Source: Rapana venosa
Lineage: Eukaryota; Mollusca; Gastropoda; Neogastropoda; Muricidae
Length of the DNA stretch: 64,000 bases
Reading direction: 5' to 3'
Assembly: GCA_028751875.1 (NCBI GenBank)
Contig: CM054155.1
Location: 53,853,244-53,917,243, forward strand
A program made the position numbers and the translations under genes. This document shows, one piece after another, positions 34,543 to 45,534 of this stretch (position 1 is its first letter; each line of letters begins with the position of its first letter). The notes beneath the pieces are model-generated. The model saw only the letters and a list, made by a program, of their open reading frames with translations. It searched no databases and was not told the DNA's origin.

Positions 34543-35830
34543 TCAAGATGTCAACTGAGGTTTCTCACCCTCAGAGTGAGAAACCTTTTCCTGACGCTGG
34601 TGATAAGGCTTCAAAATATTGGGATGATAGACCTTGGAAGACTTACCCAAGTCAACTCTGAAATCCATGCCAACTTTCTCAGTAACCACAAAAGGTCCAA
34701 GCCACTGAAGTTTGAGCTTTCCAGAAGTCGTAGGTGAAAAGACTAGGACCTCATCACCACATGAAAGTTCGAAAAGTAGATCTTTTGTCATTATAATACT
34801 TCTCCCTGAGACGAGAAAGATCCCCAGAATTATGTGCCATTTTTCAACATGTCCTCAACATAGATTTAGATCCCACAGATGCTGAAACGCCACACTTGTC
34901 CTCAAGAATGAGAAGAACTACCTAACCAACATTGGCAAGCAAGTCAAAGGCCCTCTTGGTTTCCTCCCATACAACAACCCAAATGGGGAAAACCCTGTGT
35001 TTGCTTTGGGACATTCACGACAGGCAAACAAAAGTCCCAGGAAGATAAAGATCCCACAAATGAGGTTGATTTTGCATAGCTTTTTCAACATGGGTTTTAA
35101 AGTGCCATAAAACCTTTCTACACCCCCATTGCTCTGAGCATGATAGACACTAGAGGTAACTCTCTTGATAGCCAACAACCGGTGGAATGACTTCATCATT
35201 CAGACGAAAATTTGGGTGTACCGTGATCAGACAGTATCTCATGTGGAATGCCAACCCTGGAAAGACTGACAACAAAGCTTCACTGACCGACACAGAATCA
35301 ATCTTCTTCAGAGGAACAGCCTCAGGAAACCGTGTGGCAACATCAACAATCGTAAGTAAATAACGATGGTTTTCCTCTGAAGGTGGAGAGATAGGACCTA
35401 CAATGTCGACAGCAACACGACGGAATGGTTCCTCAATCCTTGGCATGAACTGGAGAGGAACACTGCACACCCGTCCTGCAGGTTCTGCCTTCTGACAAAC
35501 ATCACAGGAATGACAGTACTCCCTAACATCCTTACATAATCCAGGCCAGTAAAACATCTGTCTCACCTTCCACAAAGTACGATTTCTGCCACAATGACCA
35601 ACGAGTAAACCATCATGAGCATACTGCAAAACAATGTCCCTCAGAGAAGTAGGCACAACAATCTGGTCAGAGAACTTCCCAGAGCAGTCGCTTGAACCCT
35701 GAAAGAAACGTCGATACAGAACATCATTAAACACAACATATAGCCAACTATCTCCGCCAAAATGATAAAAATATCCTCGGAAACAGCCAGCTGAAACAAC
35801 TTCTACAATGACAAATCTTCCTTCTGACAT
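34543..35830 (-). pseudogene. Gypsy-type integrase
   Basis: N-terminal zinc finger: AHDGLLVGHCGRN, then FYWPGLCKDVREYCHSCDVC. First catalytic Asp is in RVAVDIVGPISPP (35,400). The second is in a shifted frame (SDHGTPKF, about 35,205-35,230). The Glu is in YHAQSNGGVERFYGTLK (35,100-35,150). The C-terminal GPF-type segment is LQWLGPFVVTEKVGMDFRVD (34,655-34,715), then VYHPNILKPYH. Integrase joins element DNA to the genome. At least two frameshifts separate the blocks. Confidence 0.9.
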
Positions 35831-37643
35831 TTATTCAACTCCTCTGGATACAGGGACAACTAGCAATGGTTTCAGAGCAGACATTTCCTTCTTCTTCATA
35901 CTCCTTGTGACCGCAACAGAAGCAGACTGAAAATTGCCTACAAGTCCAGGAACAAAATGATCAGACCCACCAGGAAGAGTTTTTCCTCGGATACGCCCAA
36001 TGATTATATCTACAACAGGATCATCTATGACACAGCATTCAAGTGGACCTGAAAAGTAAGGGATTGAACTTCAACAGAAGCAACATCGTAGAAGTCCATG
36101 TGACCAAAACACTTCACTCACTGTTTTCGTGCCTGTAAATTGATCCGGACAAACCAAATCCCTCTTTACACGCAGTTGGAAGCACCATTATCCTCAATGA
36201 CTGTGACTTTCACACCCGTTGACAAAACCCTCTGACAAATCCAATCAGACCGATCCAGAGACTCTTTAACCAGCAGAACACAGAAAAGCAGTCATCCCTG
36301 TTTTAATGTGAGTCATTTGTTTTTGGGCCGGTGTATCAGCAGCACCTCCCTTTTTGTCCAGAGTTTGAGTACCTGACCTGAAACTGAGACAAGAGCTAGC
36401 AATATGTCCTCTACCCCCACAACGCCATCAATCTATACTATCTGGATTGTGCGTACTACCCCTGCCCCGGAAAGAATTTGCACCTCTGGCACCACCAAAA
36501 GAAACCCCTCTTTTGACTTCATGGTTAGGAAAAGGGTATCTAAGGATAGGCTGGTTTGGGGGAACCCCACTACCCCCTGCCCTCTGATTCCCAGGGTGGG
36601 ATGGAAAGGACTTACTATGGACAGGAGCAGCGACGTTGGACACCAGGGGTGGATCAGTCCAACGGGCAAGAAGCTTGGTGGGATGCTCCAGTTAGTAACT
36701 TTCAGCAGCATCAAGTATCTCACGTGAGGTGGCAAGCTTGCGTTCTCTTAAAAACACAGCAAGGTCCTTTGAAACACATTCATACAATTGTTCACAAAGT
36801 ACAAGATCATTTAAGGCATCAACAGTTTTTTTTTACACTTAGAAGACAAATCCAACCATCTAATTAGTAGATGTCATAGGCGAGTTCCGAATGATTTGAA
36901 ACCCTCACCTTGCTCAGGCCTGCAAGCTCTAAATTTCTTTCTAAACCCCTCAGCTGTACACTGAAACTTAGCTAAGAGGCAGTCCTTCAGTTTTTTGGTA
37001 GTCTATGGGACTAGTAGCACAAAGTCCATGATAAAGACTCAAAAGCCTGACCATCTAACACTGCACTCAAGAGTACAGGCCAGTGTTGGTGATCCCATTT
37101 AAGAGCATAGCATGAGCTTCAAACATGACAGAGAAAGAGTCAAAAAAGTCAGTAGTTTCCCTTTAAAAAGTAGGTAATTTGGGATAGTTTATATGGTCTA
37201 GATTTGTGACATAGAACCCTTACCCTGCTGAAAAACAGAACTAGGACTGCAACTTCAGTTTTTCAATTTCTAGTCTCTGACTTTCAAATCAGTCTGAGCC
37301 ATTTCTTTTTCCAGCGGGAGTTCAAGGTCAGCTTGTTTTACATCCTTTCCATCATTTCTTTGATTTTGAGCTTTTCCTAACTCAGTTTGTCTCTCCCCTT
37401 TCTCTCTCCTCTCTCTCCCTCTCTCTACTCTCCCTCCTTTTCTCTCTCCTCTCTCTCTCTCTCCTTTTTCTCTCTCCTCTCTCTCTCCCCTTCTCCTCTC
37501 TCCTTTTCTCTCTCATTATACCTATGCTCCCTTTCCTCACATTGATCTACATATTTGATCAAGTCAGGTCCTGAAAGGCCTAATTTCTGCCTTTGGGCAA
37601 CAAACTTTTCAAAATTGTCACACATGACCAATATAGCAAACAC
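35831..37643 (-). pseudogene. Gypsy-type gag and protease
   Basis: Gag begins near 37,625 with MCDNFEKFVAQRQKLGLSGP and DLIKYVDQCEEREHRYN, followed by an Arg/Glu-rich low-complexity tract encoded by a CT-rich stretch (37,390-37,515). It continues through QALSLYHGLCATSPIDYQK-like sequence (about 37,000-37,070), LATSREILDAAESYQLEHPT (36,680-36,745) and a zinc knuckle WRCGGRGHIASSC at about 36,390-36,433, where the first Cys position is now a TGA stop. The protease end reads PLECCVIDDPVVDIIIGRIR (35,990-36,050). The Asp active-site segment is not clear. Stops are frequent. Confidence 0.82.
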
Positions 37644-38376
37644 TAATAATTACTAAGAGAAGTAAAAGAGAAAACTGAAAAATTAACAATACAGACTCAC
37701 CAACCTTCCACACTTAGATATACACAGGAATTTTTTTTTGAAATATGTGAATTAAAAAAAAAAAACCAAAACAAATAAATATAGTAGTACAGTATCAACT
37801 TGGAACAATTTGATTAAGCACAATTTCACTTTGTAAATATCAGTAATAGGTCTGAAAAATTTAACAAATATTTTCCCCCAACCCAGAACAAAAATAGTGA
37901 AGTATTAATAATATTTTGTGTTCATTCAAAATTCAAATTTTCAAAACCCAAAAAATTAAACTCAGTTATGGCGATGGATAGAAAGAGAAAAAAAATACCC
38001 TTCTGTTAAACTAACAACTTCTAATATAAAATATTATGTGTAAAATCTAAAACTTAACCCAAAAAAAGAAAGGTTCTAAAAAAACACTAAAGTAGTAACA
38101 AAACAAGAGAAAGTAGAGCAGAAACAGCAACAATTAGAAAGAAGAAAAGTAACTAATGCCTTATTCTGAGGAGAAAATTAAATAACCTCAGAAAGCCATA
38201 AAACTGGAGAGGGCAGTACCAAAACAAAATAAACAATCATACACCCCCAACAATCAAAATAGTTATTACCACTTTCTTACTCTGACACAGTCACATACAA
38301 CCCATGGACTATGGAGAGGAAATCCTGAAAGAAAAAGAACTTGGAAAATAACTATAGAGTGAAATAAAGAAATGAA
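37644..38376 (-). other. Gypsy-type 5' leader
   Basis: A-rich non-coding sequence between the primer-binding site and gag. No reading frame recognised. Confidence 0.5.
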
Positions 38377-38386
38377 GGGGTCACCA
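38377..38386 (-). promoter_or_regulatory. Primer-binding site
   Basis: The complement reads TGGTGACCCC one base inside the 5' LTR end. A TGG start pairs with the CCA end of a tRNA, which primes minus-strand DNA synthesis in LTR elements. I do not assign the tRNA. Confidence 0.7.
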
Positions 38387-38387
38387 A

Positions 38388-38574
38388 TGTAAAGGGGCGC
38401 AAACTGACTCCAGTCACATGAATTAGATAAGTTGAATAAAGGGAAACAACAATCTCACAAAGGCGCATGTTCTTTCCACTCTACAGTCACACTCAAGATT
38501 TCAATTATATGCTCTCATTTATTCTATTATTACATCAATCTGTCCCACAAATAATATTTTTCAATAATCAAAAG
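38388..38574 (-). repeat. Partial 5' LTR of the gypsy-type element
   Basis: Matches the outer 175 bp of the LTR at 31,924-32,100 and stops abruptly at about 38,574. It is followed by an inverted copy of its own last ~22 bp at 38,600-38,622. Confidence 0.85.
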
Positions 38575-38795
38575 AAGAGTTTATATATCATTAATGCTTC
38601 TTTTGATTATTGAAAAATAATGATGTACATTTGAGAGATTTGACACAAGCTATTGACAGTGTCCTGAGAGAAATTTAAAAAATACAACTGGCAGTACATA
38701 AAAATAAAGCAAAATGGTTGTTAATTCATTCTACACATGGCTATAGTTGTGTAGCTAGTAGAAGAAATTACTTAAACGTTAAGAGCAAGGCATGG
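38575..38795. other. Hairpin scar then unassigned sequence
   Basis: At 38,600-38,622 the sequence cttcttttgattattgaaaa is the reverse complement of LTR sequence at 38,553-38,574. No DIRS recombinase sequence resumes beyond it. Nothing else recognised. Confidence 0.6.
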
Positions 38796-38880
38796 AGGGC
38801 AGTGTGTGTGTATGTGTGTGCGTGTGTGTGTGTGGGGTGGTGTGTGGTGTGTGTGTGTGGTGTGGGTGTGGGTATTTTGT
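38796..38880. repeat. GT-rich simple repeat
   Basis: Imperfect GT/GGT repeat. A run of C follows at about 38,927-38,939. Confidence 0.9.
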
Positions 38881-39109
38881 GGGTATAAACCTGGAAATCT
38901 CATCCAAGCAGTGGATTATTGAAATGCCCCCCCCCCCCCTTCTGTAGCTGACAGGATTAAGGAATCCCCAGGATGGTGAGTAATAAAAGTGGTGGCTACA
39001 CTGCTGTTGTAATGTGCAAAGGGGTATGTTTAGAAAACTGCCATTCACCCCACAGCATGTTGGAAAGTTGAAACTTTTTCGGTCAATGCATAAATGTGTT
39101 GTAAATTTT

Positions 39110-39560
39110 TTTTTGTGGCTGCCTCATCTTCTGTGACGTCCCCCGTCCTGCTGCTCCCCCGCCGCTCATTCCAATCTCCCCGCCACAGCCATACCCAGAT
39201 TTGTTATATCTCATCCTCAGAGTCAGAGGTCCACAGGGAGCCAATCACTATCAGGCCGCCGTGGGGCCACCAGCCAGAGGGGCCCTGCACTGCTGCTCTA
39301 CGCTTACTATCATAATATATCCCGGCGTCAACCAGGCCCGAGAGATACAGACACCTGGAGTGTTGGTCAGGTAATTTGAGCAACACTCTCAAACTCGCAT
39401 CCGTTAAGTGGATGAAGCTCGACTGTGTGGTCCCAGTCTTCCCACTAAGCCCACAGAGCCGGCCGGAGTCCGAAAAATCCCTATGACTCTTATGGTAATC
39501 GAACCAGCGACCTTCCAGTCCGTAACCCAAGGTGCTAACCACTGCGCCATGGCGGCTGGT
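39110..39560 (-). mobile_element. tRNA-derived SINE (third family)
   Basis: The complement has an A box tggcgcagtgg (39,539-39,549) and B box ggttcgattac (39,495-39,505), 44 bp apart start to start, as in a tRNA gene. A body of about 380 bp follows, with ggactccggccggctctgtg, and is unlike the other SINEs in the window. No CCA end or acceptor stem pairing is evident, so it is not a tRNA gene. Confidence 0.75.
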
Positions 39561-40739
39561 TGTGTTGTAAATTTCATTTGCATAGCATGAAAGTAAACTG
39601 TAATAACCTGCAGATTAATTCAAGTGTATGCCTGCGTTTGTACTTTTTGGAAACGTTAAAGCAAGCACTTTCCTTGGTTTTAATAAAAACAAAAATATTT
39701 CTGCTGAGAAGGACACACAATCGATAAAAATGCAGCTAGTGTAATTTAGAGCTGACCGCTGGACACAGCGTTATAGCAGTGGTGGGCAGCAGAGGTGTCA
39801 GTTTACAGCAAGGCAGTCAGGCAACACCGCCAGATGTTTTGGGTTCCCGAAAGGGCAGAGGTTAGCAACTGAAGAGCTCACTTTCTGCGGCCCTGTATAC
39901 ACCACCTTTTTAGCCTTAGTCAAGTTTAGTTTAAACATTAAAGGATCATTTTGTGAAGTCATGGTAGAAAGATAATAACTGCATATTTTATCGCAGTTAC
40001 AAAACATGTTTAGAAAGGGGAAAAAATACATATAAAGTGAGTTGTCATATCAATATGTTTTCCGTATTTACATTCAGATGTATTAACCATTCATTTCTGA
40101 TTAAAAAGGTCGAGTGAATGACATTCGACGCGAAACTCGTTTGTAAAAACAATGTAATAGGAATACCATAGGCAATGAGTTTCACTTTATAATGGAATGT
40201 CCAGATTTTCTGATCTTTAAAAGAATGTTTTACCTTATGAATACCTGTAACCAAGATCTACGTTCACTTTTTATCATATTTTTTTCCTCCTGATAAAAAA
40301 GATGTTAAAAATGAGCAAGTTTACAGTGAAGAGTAAAGTTGCATGACAATAATGAAAAGGTTGAAGACATTTTGATTTCTCTCATATGCAGTGGTGTCAA
40401 TGTTTTTAATACTGCAAATTATACACGTTACAATTGGTTTTGTCAATTGAAATCCTCCATGCCCCAAGAAGGGTCAAAGGAAAATTAAATCTTGAATTTG
40501 AGTCCTGTGTGTGGGGGGTGTGGTGTTGGGGTGTGTGTGTGTGGTGTAGTGTGTGTGTGGTGTGTGTGTGTGTGTGTGTGGATCGATCTTTCTAAGTAAG
40601 ACTAAGCTTAGGGAGTCCAAACCGGTTATACACAATGCAACACTGACAGCAACCCACAATACACTGTAGATGCATAGGTACAGTGCAGAACAATATCAAA
40701 TCATTATCATGGGGCTTTTTCTTCTCTTTCTGTGTGCAG
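39561..40739. other. No gene seen before the candidate exon
   Basis: Unassigned sequence containing a GT repeat at about 40,506-40,580. If the exon at 40,740 is real, the end of this stretch is an intron with polypyrimidine sequence (ttttcttctctttctgtgtg) before the acceptor AG. Confidence 0.4.
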
Positions 40740-40820
40740 AGGAAGATTTTAATGGCAATTGTAACCATCAGAATGAGTGCAAAAGTGGGACAGGGTGTAA
40801 CACCAAATTTTCCAAATGCA
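40740..40820 (+). CDS. Candidate 81-bp cysteine-rich (EB/EGF-like) exon
   Basis: A polypyrimidine tract and tgtgcag acceptor precede it, and a gtatgt donor follows at 40,821. Between them is a phase 1-1 exon of 27 codons with DFNGNCNHQNECKSGTGC followed by NTKFSKCS. The spacing is C-x5-C-x5-C-x6-C, the kind of short repeated disulphide module found in extracellular proteins. Symmetric phase 1 exons are typical of shuffled EGF-like modules. No neighbouring exon of the same type was recognised in the window, so it could be chance or a stray exon. This is the only candidate host coding sequence I can support. Confidence 0.4.
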
Positions 40821-40865
40821 GTATGTATGCTATTCTTCTTCTTCTTCCTCTTCTTCTTTTCAAAA

Positions 40866-40945
40866 TTATAATAATAAAATAATAATAATAATAATAATAA
40901 ATAATTATTAATTATTTTATTATTATTTATTATTATTATTATCGT
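40866..40945. repeat. (AAT)n/(ATT)n palindromic microsatellite
   Basis: AAT repeats pass through aattattaattattt into ATT repeats, so the stretch can fold on itself. Confidence 0.9.
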
Positions 40946-41069
40946 GGACCCTCCTCCTCATTTCTTCAGATATCAAAGTGTTCCAGAGTATGCCATTGAT
41001 TTGTGACTACATACAGAAATAGCATAGAGTTTAAAAAAATCATATCGACTTCATTATGACTAATAGAAG
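40946..41069. other. No gene seen
   Basis: Short unassigned stretch. Confidence 0.5.
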
Positions 41070-41789
41070 ATGGAAGTCAACAATTCTAAACTCAAAGACC
41101 TTGTCAGGCACAGACTGCCACACTGACCACAATACACTGATGATGGCAAAAGTAGTATTCAACACCATGAAAAATACCCAAATTGTACCATCCACTAAAT
41201 TTCATTAAAAAATTCCTGAAGATTCAGTCTTTACCTCTTGTTGCCAAATTTGAACAGGCAACTGGTTTTATTAAGTTGTTAGAGATAATCACGAGCAGAA
41301 AATGATAAGTTGCCAGAGGAAATTTTGACTGACGTGAACAAGATCTACACTAAAGCAGCAGAGGAAAAACTACGAAGAAAAAAAAAGAAAGATATATGCA
41401 AATGTATATGAACACAATGAAAAAGGAAAATCGAGAAAACTCTTCCAAAAGATCAGGTCAATAAAACCAAATAATATATTTTAAAGCCATAACTCAATGT
41501 TTTAATGCCTCAGGTGGAACTTCCCTTACTGAACCAGAAGACATTCTAAACAGATGGCATGGATACCACAAAACAGTATTCAATGGCCAAAAAGAAAATA
41601 TAACCCCAAAATCAACACAAACTGTTCGGAGTCAGAGCCAGGACCACTCATTTGTGAAGTAGAGACAGCCTTCATAGACTACAAGTGCAGAAAATCGCCA
41701 GGTCTCGAAAATAACCCAGGTGAACTGCTGAAGAACTCGGGAGAAAGTGGGCAGACAGCCATGCCCTACCTATGCTTTAAAATCTGGTG
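41070..41789 (+). pseudogene. RTE-like LINE: endonuclease end and RT start
   Basis: The frames read GTDCHTDHNTLMMAKVVFNT (endonuclease C-terminus with the TDH motif, about 41,105-41,165), a basic linker, then the RT N-terminus EPGPLICEVETAFIDYKCRK, SPGLENNPGELLKNSGESGQ and LCFKIW (41,773-41,790). It stops exactly where a SINE begins. Several stops are present. Confidence 0.8.
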
Positions 41790-42087
41790 GATCGTTCTGT
41801 GGCAGAATGGTTAAGACGTTCGCCTGCCAACAAGTAATTCGTGAGGTTGTGGGTTTGATTCACAGCCTCGGCCTTTCTTCCCAGTTTGACAAAAATATCG
41901 AACTGAATATCAAAGTCACATGCACACGTTAAATCCTGTTCCGCTTTTCTGAAGGGTAGGCCATTGTGTGCTGGTGGAAACAGATGACAAAATTTACAAA
42001 ACCGCATACACATAGGGACTGGATGTAAAAAAGCACATGAGTACTTATTCCATTATCCTCGATATAAAAGAATAAATAAATAAATAC
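41790..42087 (+). mobile_element. tRNA-derived SINE, tail type B, near full length
   Basis: A box tggcagaatgg (41,800-41,810), B box ggtttgattca (41,852-41,862), tail tgtaaaaaagcacatgagta then cttattccatta, and an (aata)n end at 42,066-42,084. This is the best copy of the family found in part at 2,050, 2,300, 4,095 and 12,235. It lacks the cggatgagac core seen at 2,050. Confidence 0.9.
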
Positions 42088-44760
42088 GATAGTGGAGGAA
42101 TCTTGTATGGAGCGGTTTGATGTCAGGAGGGCAAACTGGGATCATTTCAGGTTAGACATTCTTGGCAGAACGGATGAAGGGGACATTTTGTCTGCAGCGC
42201 TCTGGTGGAGGAACTGATGGCATCTATTTTACTGCCTGATGAAAAGTCTGAGCCTAGGATAAGTGATGGGCTGGGGGACATCGAAGGTGCCTTGGTTTGA
42301 CGAGAAATGCTAGGCTGTCCTAAGGCAGAGGAAAAAAGCACAGTGCCAGGTCTGACAGCAACTATCTCCTGTGGATTGTTGGCCAACCAAAAACTGCAGA
42401 CCAAGTCATGCTATGTTTTCAAGACCAGTAGACGTGAGGTGTGGAAGTGTTTTTGCTCAATGCTCAATAGTAGAACATCTAGCGGGAAGGTATGGAGACT
42501 GATTGCAAAGAAAAGGGGGGAACGTGCCTCCACATCTGTTCATCATATGTGGTTGGAGGATATTTTGGTTATGGATAGGGAGGCTGCGGCTAGCCCACTG
42601 GTCATCACCCTTAAAGAGAATTCCTCTTTCACTTCCAGAGTGCCAACGTCCTTAAGGATAAAGAAAGAAAGAAAGGGTTCCTTTAAATTTTGCTTCCGAG
42701 AAAGATGAGTGCTACAGTCATCCATTTACCTTTCCTGAGTAAAAAGAAAGTGCCCCGCAGTCATGTGGCAAGACCTCAGCAGGTCCTGGTGAAATTCATT
42801 ATGGCTTGTTAAAACACCTCCCGGACAGTTGCCTATGAACTCTCCTGAAGGTCTATAGCCACATTTGAATGACTGGGACTTTCCTCCACCATGGCAGATG
42901 GCTTGTGTCATCCCCATCCCAAAACCCAATAAGGACCTCCAAGACCCCAGCAACTACAGACCCATAGTGCTGACCAGCTGTGTCTGCAAGCTGCTGGAAA
43001 AGATGATCAACCATGGTCAGGTGTGGCATCTGGAAACAAAGGGCTTTCTGGCAAAGAAACAATGCAGCTTTTGCAATAGTTGTTGCCCAATTGACTATCT
43101 GGTCCACCCTTATTAATAAGCGGTATGTTATTGCTGTCTTTATTATTTTTTTTTAGAAAAGGCTAATGATACAGATTGATGGTACAGCATCTTGTTGGAC
43201 CTGCGGGGTTTGGGGTTTCATGGTCATCTGCCATTGTTCTTGGACAACTTTCTGGAGACGAGGTGGACTCAGGTGTGGGTTGGTTCTGTGCTATCTGACA
43301 TCTTTAAGCAGGAGATAGGAGTCCCACAGGGAGTATCCTGCTCTCTTCAGCATAAAAAAGAAACGACATTGTCCAGTTGGTCCACCAGTGTTTGAAATTC
43401 TCTCCTTTTGTGGATTTTTGCTCTCAAAGCCACATACAGTATTTTTGTGGGAGTTCAGAGACAGCTACAACTTTGTGTTAAGCTGCAAGAATGTGCAGGG
43501 ATAGCGGATGCACGTTTTCTGCCTCAAAGACAAAGTGCAGCCACTTCACTAACAAGTTCATAGAACACTTTCCTGAAACGGTCATTCACCTGGGAAAATC
43601 CACCATCCCAGCGGTGACTGAGGCCAAATTCGTAAGGGCTGTTTTCGATCAGAGGCTGAATTTCGAAAGTCACATCCAATATCTGAGAACGTCCTGTCAG
43701 AAAGACCTGAACCTTTTGTGAGTGATCGCCCATACTGACTGGGGAGCAGACACTGCTGCATGTTTATAAGGTGCTGATGCACTCCAGATTGGATTATAGT
43801 CATCAGGTCTATGGATTGGCGAGGGCTTTCTATTTGAAATTTCTAGACCCTATTCACCACCATGGGCTCAGAAATTGTTTGGGTGCTTTGTGAACAAAAC
43901 CAGTATATAGCTTACATGAGGAAGTGGGAGAGCTCTCTTTGAAGAACCACCACCTGCAGCTGACTCTAAACTGTTACATGAAACTGTACTTGGATTGGAA
44001 CAACTCTGCTTAGGATTGTGTTCTCAAACTCCGGTTTCAGGCTAAGTATGAGAAATCCTCTGCTCTGGAGGATATCGCTTGTAGGATCATAAATCATCTT
44101 TAGTTTCAGAAGTTCTATGAATTATATACTTTCTCGAGATGGGATGGATGTGATATTGGTTTGGCATGGATCCCGAATCACGTGGGCATTTAGGGCAATG
44201 AAATGGTAAAACCGACTTTCCAGGGGTGCCATGGAGGACATTTCTAGGTCTAGCGTACAATATACGGATCTGAAGCCTAAAAGCAAACAATATGTCCCAC
44301 TTTTCTGGCAAAATGAATGAAATGCTCAGACAGACAGCAAACCTTTTGTGGATTCACCCTAGCCTGAAAGTTATCTTTCTGTGTGTCAAAAACAAAAGGG
44401 AAGCAGTAGAGCTCACCAGGCTATGCGCAGGTCATTCTTATATCACCCACGTTCATTTGCTTAAAGGATAGGGAACCCCATGGTGTGTCGCATGTGATGT
44501 ACAAGTAACCATCAAGCATCTGCTTTTGTACTGTTGGGATGTCCAGGATATTAGGCACAAGCATTTTACTGCAGACTCCCTAAAGATCCTTTTTGTGATG
44601 TTCCACTAGTCATAATTTTTAGCTTCCTAAGAGAATCGGAATATTTCAATCTGATATGAATGAAAATGTTACAGTTGGTTACTGAGAACAAGGTTGTTTT
44701 AAGGAATCTGGTTTTTGCTTTATCTCATTTTATGTGAGGCTGATGTGATTTTGTTACAAC
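42088..44760 (+). pseudogene. Jockey/I-like LINE ORF2 (RT and RNase H)
   Basis: Reads, with many frame changes: MERFDVRRANWDHF (42,110, endonuclease-RT linker), SRREVWKCFCSMLNSRTSSG (42,425), WQMACVIPIPKPNKDLQDPS followed by NYRP (42,893), VCKLLEKMINHG, LRGLGFHGHLPLFLDNFLET (43,200), IGVPQG (43,316), a damaged catalytic site (FVD then a frameshift, about 43,393-43,415, expected FVDDFALS), FSASKTKCSHFTNKFIEHFP (43,519) and SHIQYLRTSCQKDLNLL. An RNase H-like part reads IGLAWIPNHVGI (44,155), and the C-terminal zinc-binding part reads LTRLCAGHSYITHVHLLKG (44,410) and CVACDVQVTIKHLLLYC (44,483). A 5'-truncated dead copy. Confidence 0.9.
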
Positions 44761-44873
44761 GTGGTGCACGTCCTGGGTTGACACTTATGGTTGGCCAAGG
44801 TGTTGATACAAAAAACAACAGATTTGGTTTTATACTCTGTTTTAATCTGTCTATAGCTGCACATGTTTAATTG
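44761..44873. other. Probable LINE 3' UTR remnant
   Basis: Short AT-rich stretch between the LINE end and the inverted-repeat element. Confidence 0.4.
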
Positions 44874-45152
44874 TATAATTAAAATAGGCTTACGCTAGGA
44901 AGGTGGAGTTTAATTGGGACAATTTTGAATCTATTGGAGGGATGAAAAATTACACGAAATGAGCAGCAGAGCTTTTCCCAAGCCAGTCAGTATTTAGCAT
45001 AATATGTGTCCACTATGCTTATAATAGGGAGGGAATGTTCATCAGGTTGATCTCAATCATTGGGGAGGGCGCATAATTTCTCTTCCCTCCAATAGATTCA
45101 AAATAATTCTAATTAAACTCCACCTTCCTAGCGTAAGCCTACTTTAATTATA
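44874..45152. mobile_element. MITE-like element with ~75-bp inverted repeats
   Basis: The left arm (from tataattaaaataggcttac, including ctaggaaggtggagtttaat and gaatctattggaggga) is mirrored on the right (tccctccaatagattcaaaa through cctagcgtaagcctacttta) with few mismatches. The centre is about 115 bp with no open frame of note. Candidate termini are TAGGCTTACGC at 44,885 and GCGTAAGCCTA at 45,131-45,141. No transposase is present. Confidence 0.75.
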
Positions 45153-45534
45153 AAATTATTTCTGATCTCTTTCTCATAAAGAGAAATCACTCGAGACTTT
45201 AACAACCTAGTGAACATACAATTACAACAACTTACAAAACACATCGAACATACCTCATCTAATGAAAAAGAAGGTCTGAAACAAATCGATGAAGCACTGA
45301 TCAGTGAAGACTCATTTACAACAAAACCCAATTCAGATAAGACACATTGTTAAGAAAGGTAGGCATCCAAAACTGACTGCCCAACGTTTGGAGTAACAGC
45401 TTTGTTATATTTACAACAAGTTTTCTGACTACTCCATCCTGCTGCCTTCTAGACTGATGCAAGAGATATGTTATGACTGGCAGCTGCACTGGTACTGGCA
45501 GCATGTGTACTGTGGCTTCCATATTTTGAGGTAT
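45153..45534. other. No gene seen
   Basis: No recognised feature. The recombinase C-terminus expected for the DIRS-like element is not found here. Confidence 0.45.

Larger units (their letters stand above)
31924..38574 (-). mobile_element. Ty3/gypsy-type LTR element, order gag-PR-IN-RT-RH
   Basis: A minus-strand LTR retrotransposon inserted in the recombinase gene of the DIRS-like element. The 3' LTR is at 31,924 to about 32,816, the 5' LTR is partial at 38,388-38,574, and the primer-binding site is at 38,377-38,386. Reading from 38,388 downwards, gag comes first, then protease, integrase (35,830-34,543), RT (about 34,500-33,600) and RNase H (about 33,600-32,900). Integrase before RT is the reverse of the usual gypsy order. 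Many stops make it inactive. Confidence 0.88.

Noticed and set aside
37390..37515. CT-rich stretch as an independent microsatellite
   Set aside because: It lies within gag and encodes an Arg/Glu-rich tract in frame with the gag start, so it is annotated there, although slippage may have lengthened it.
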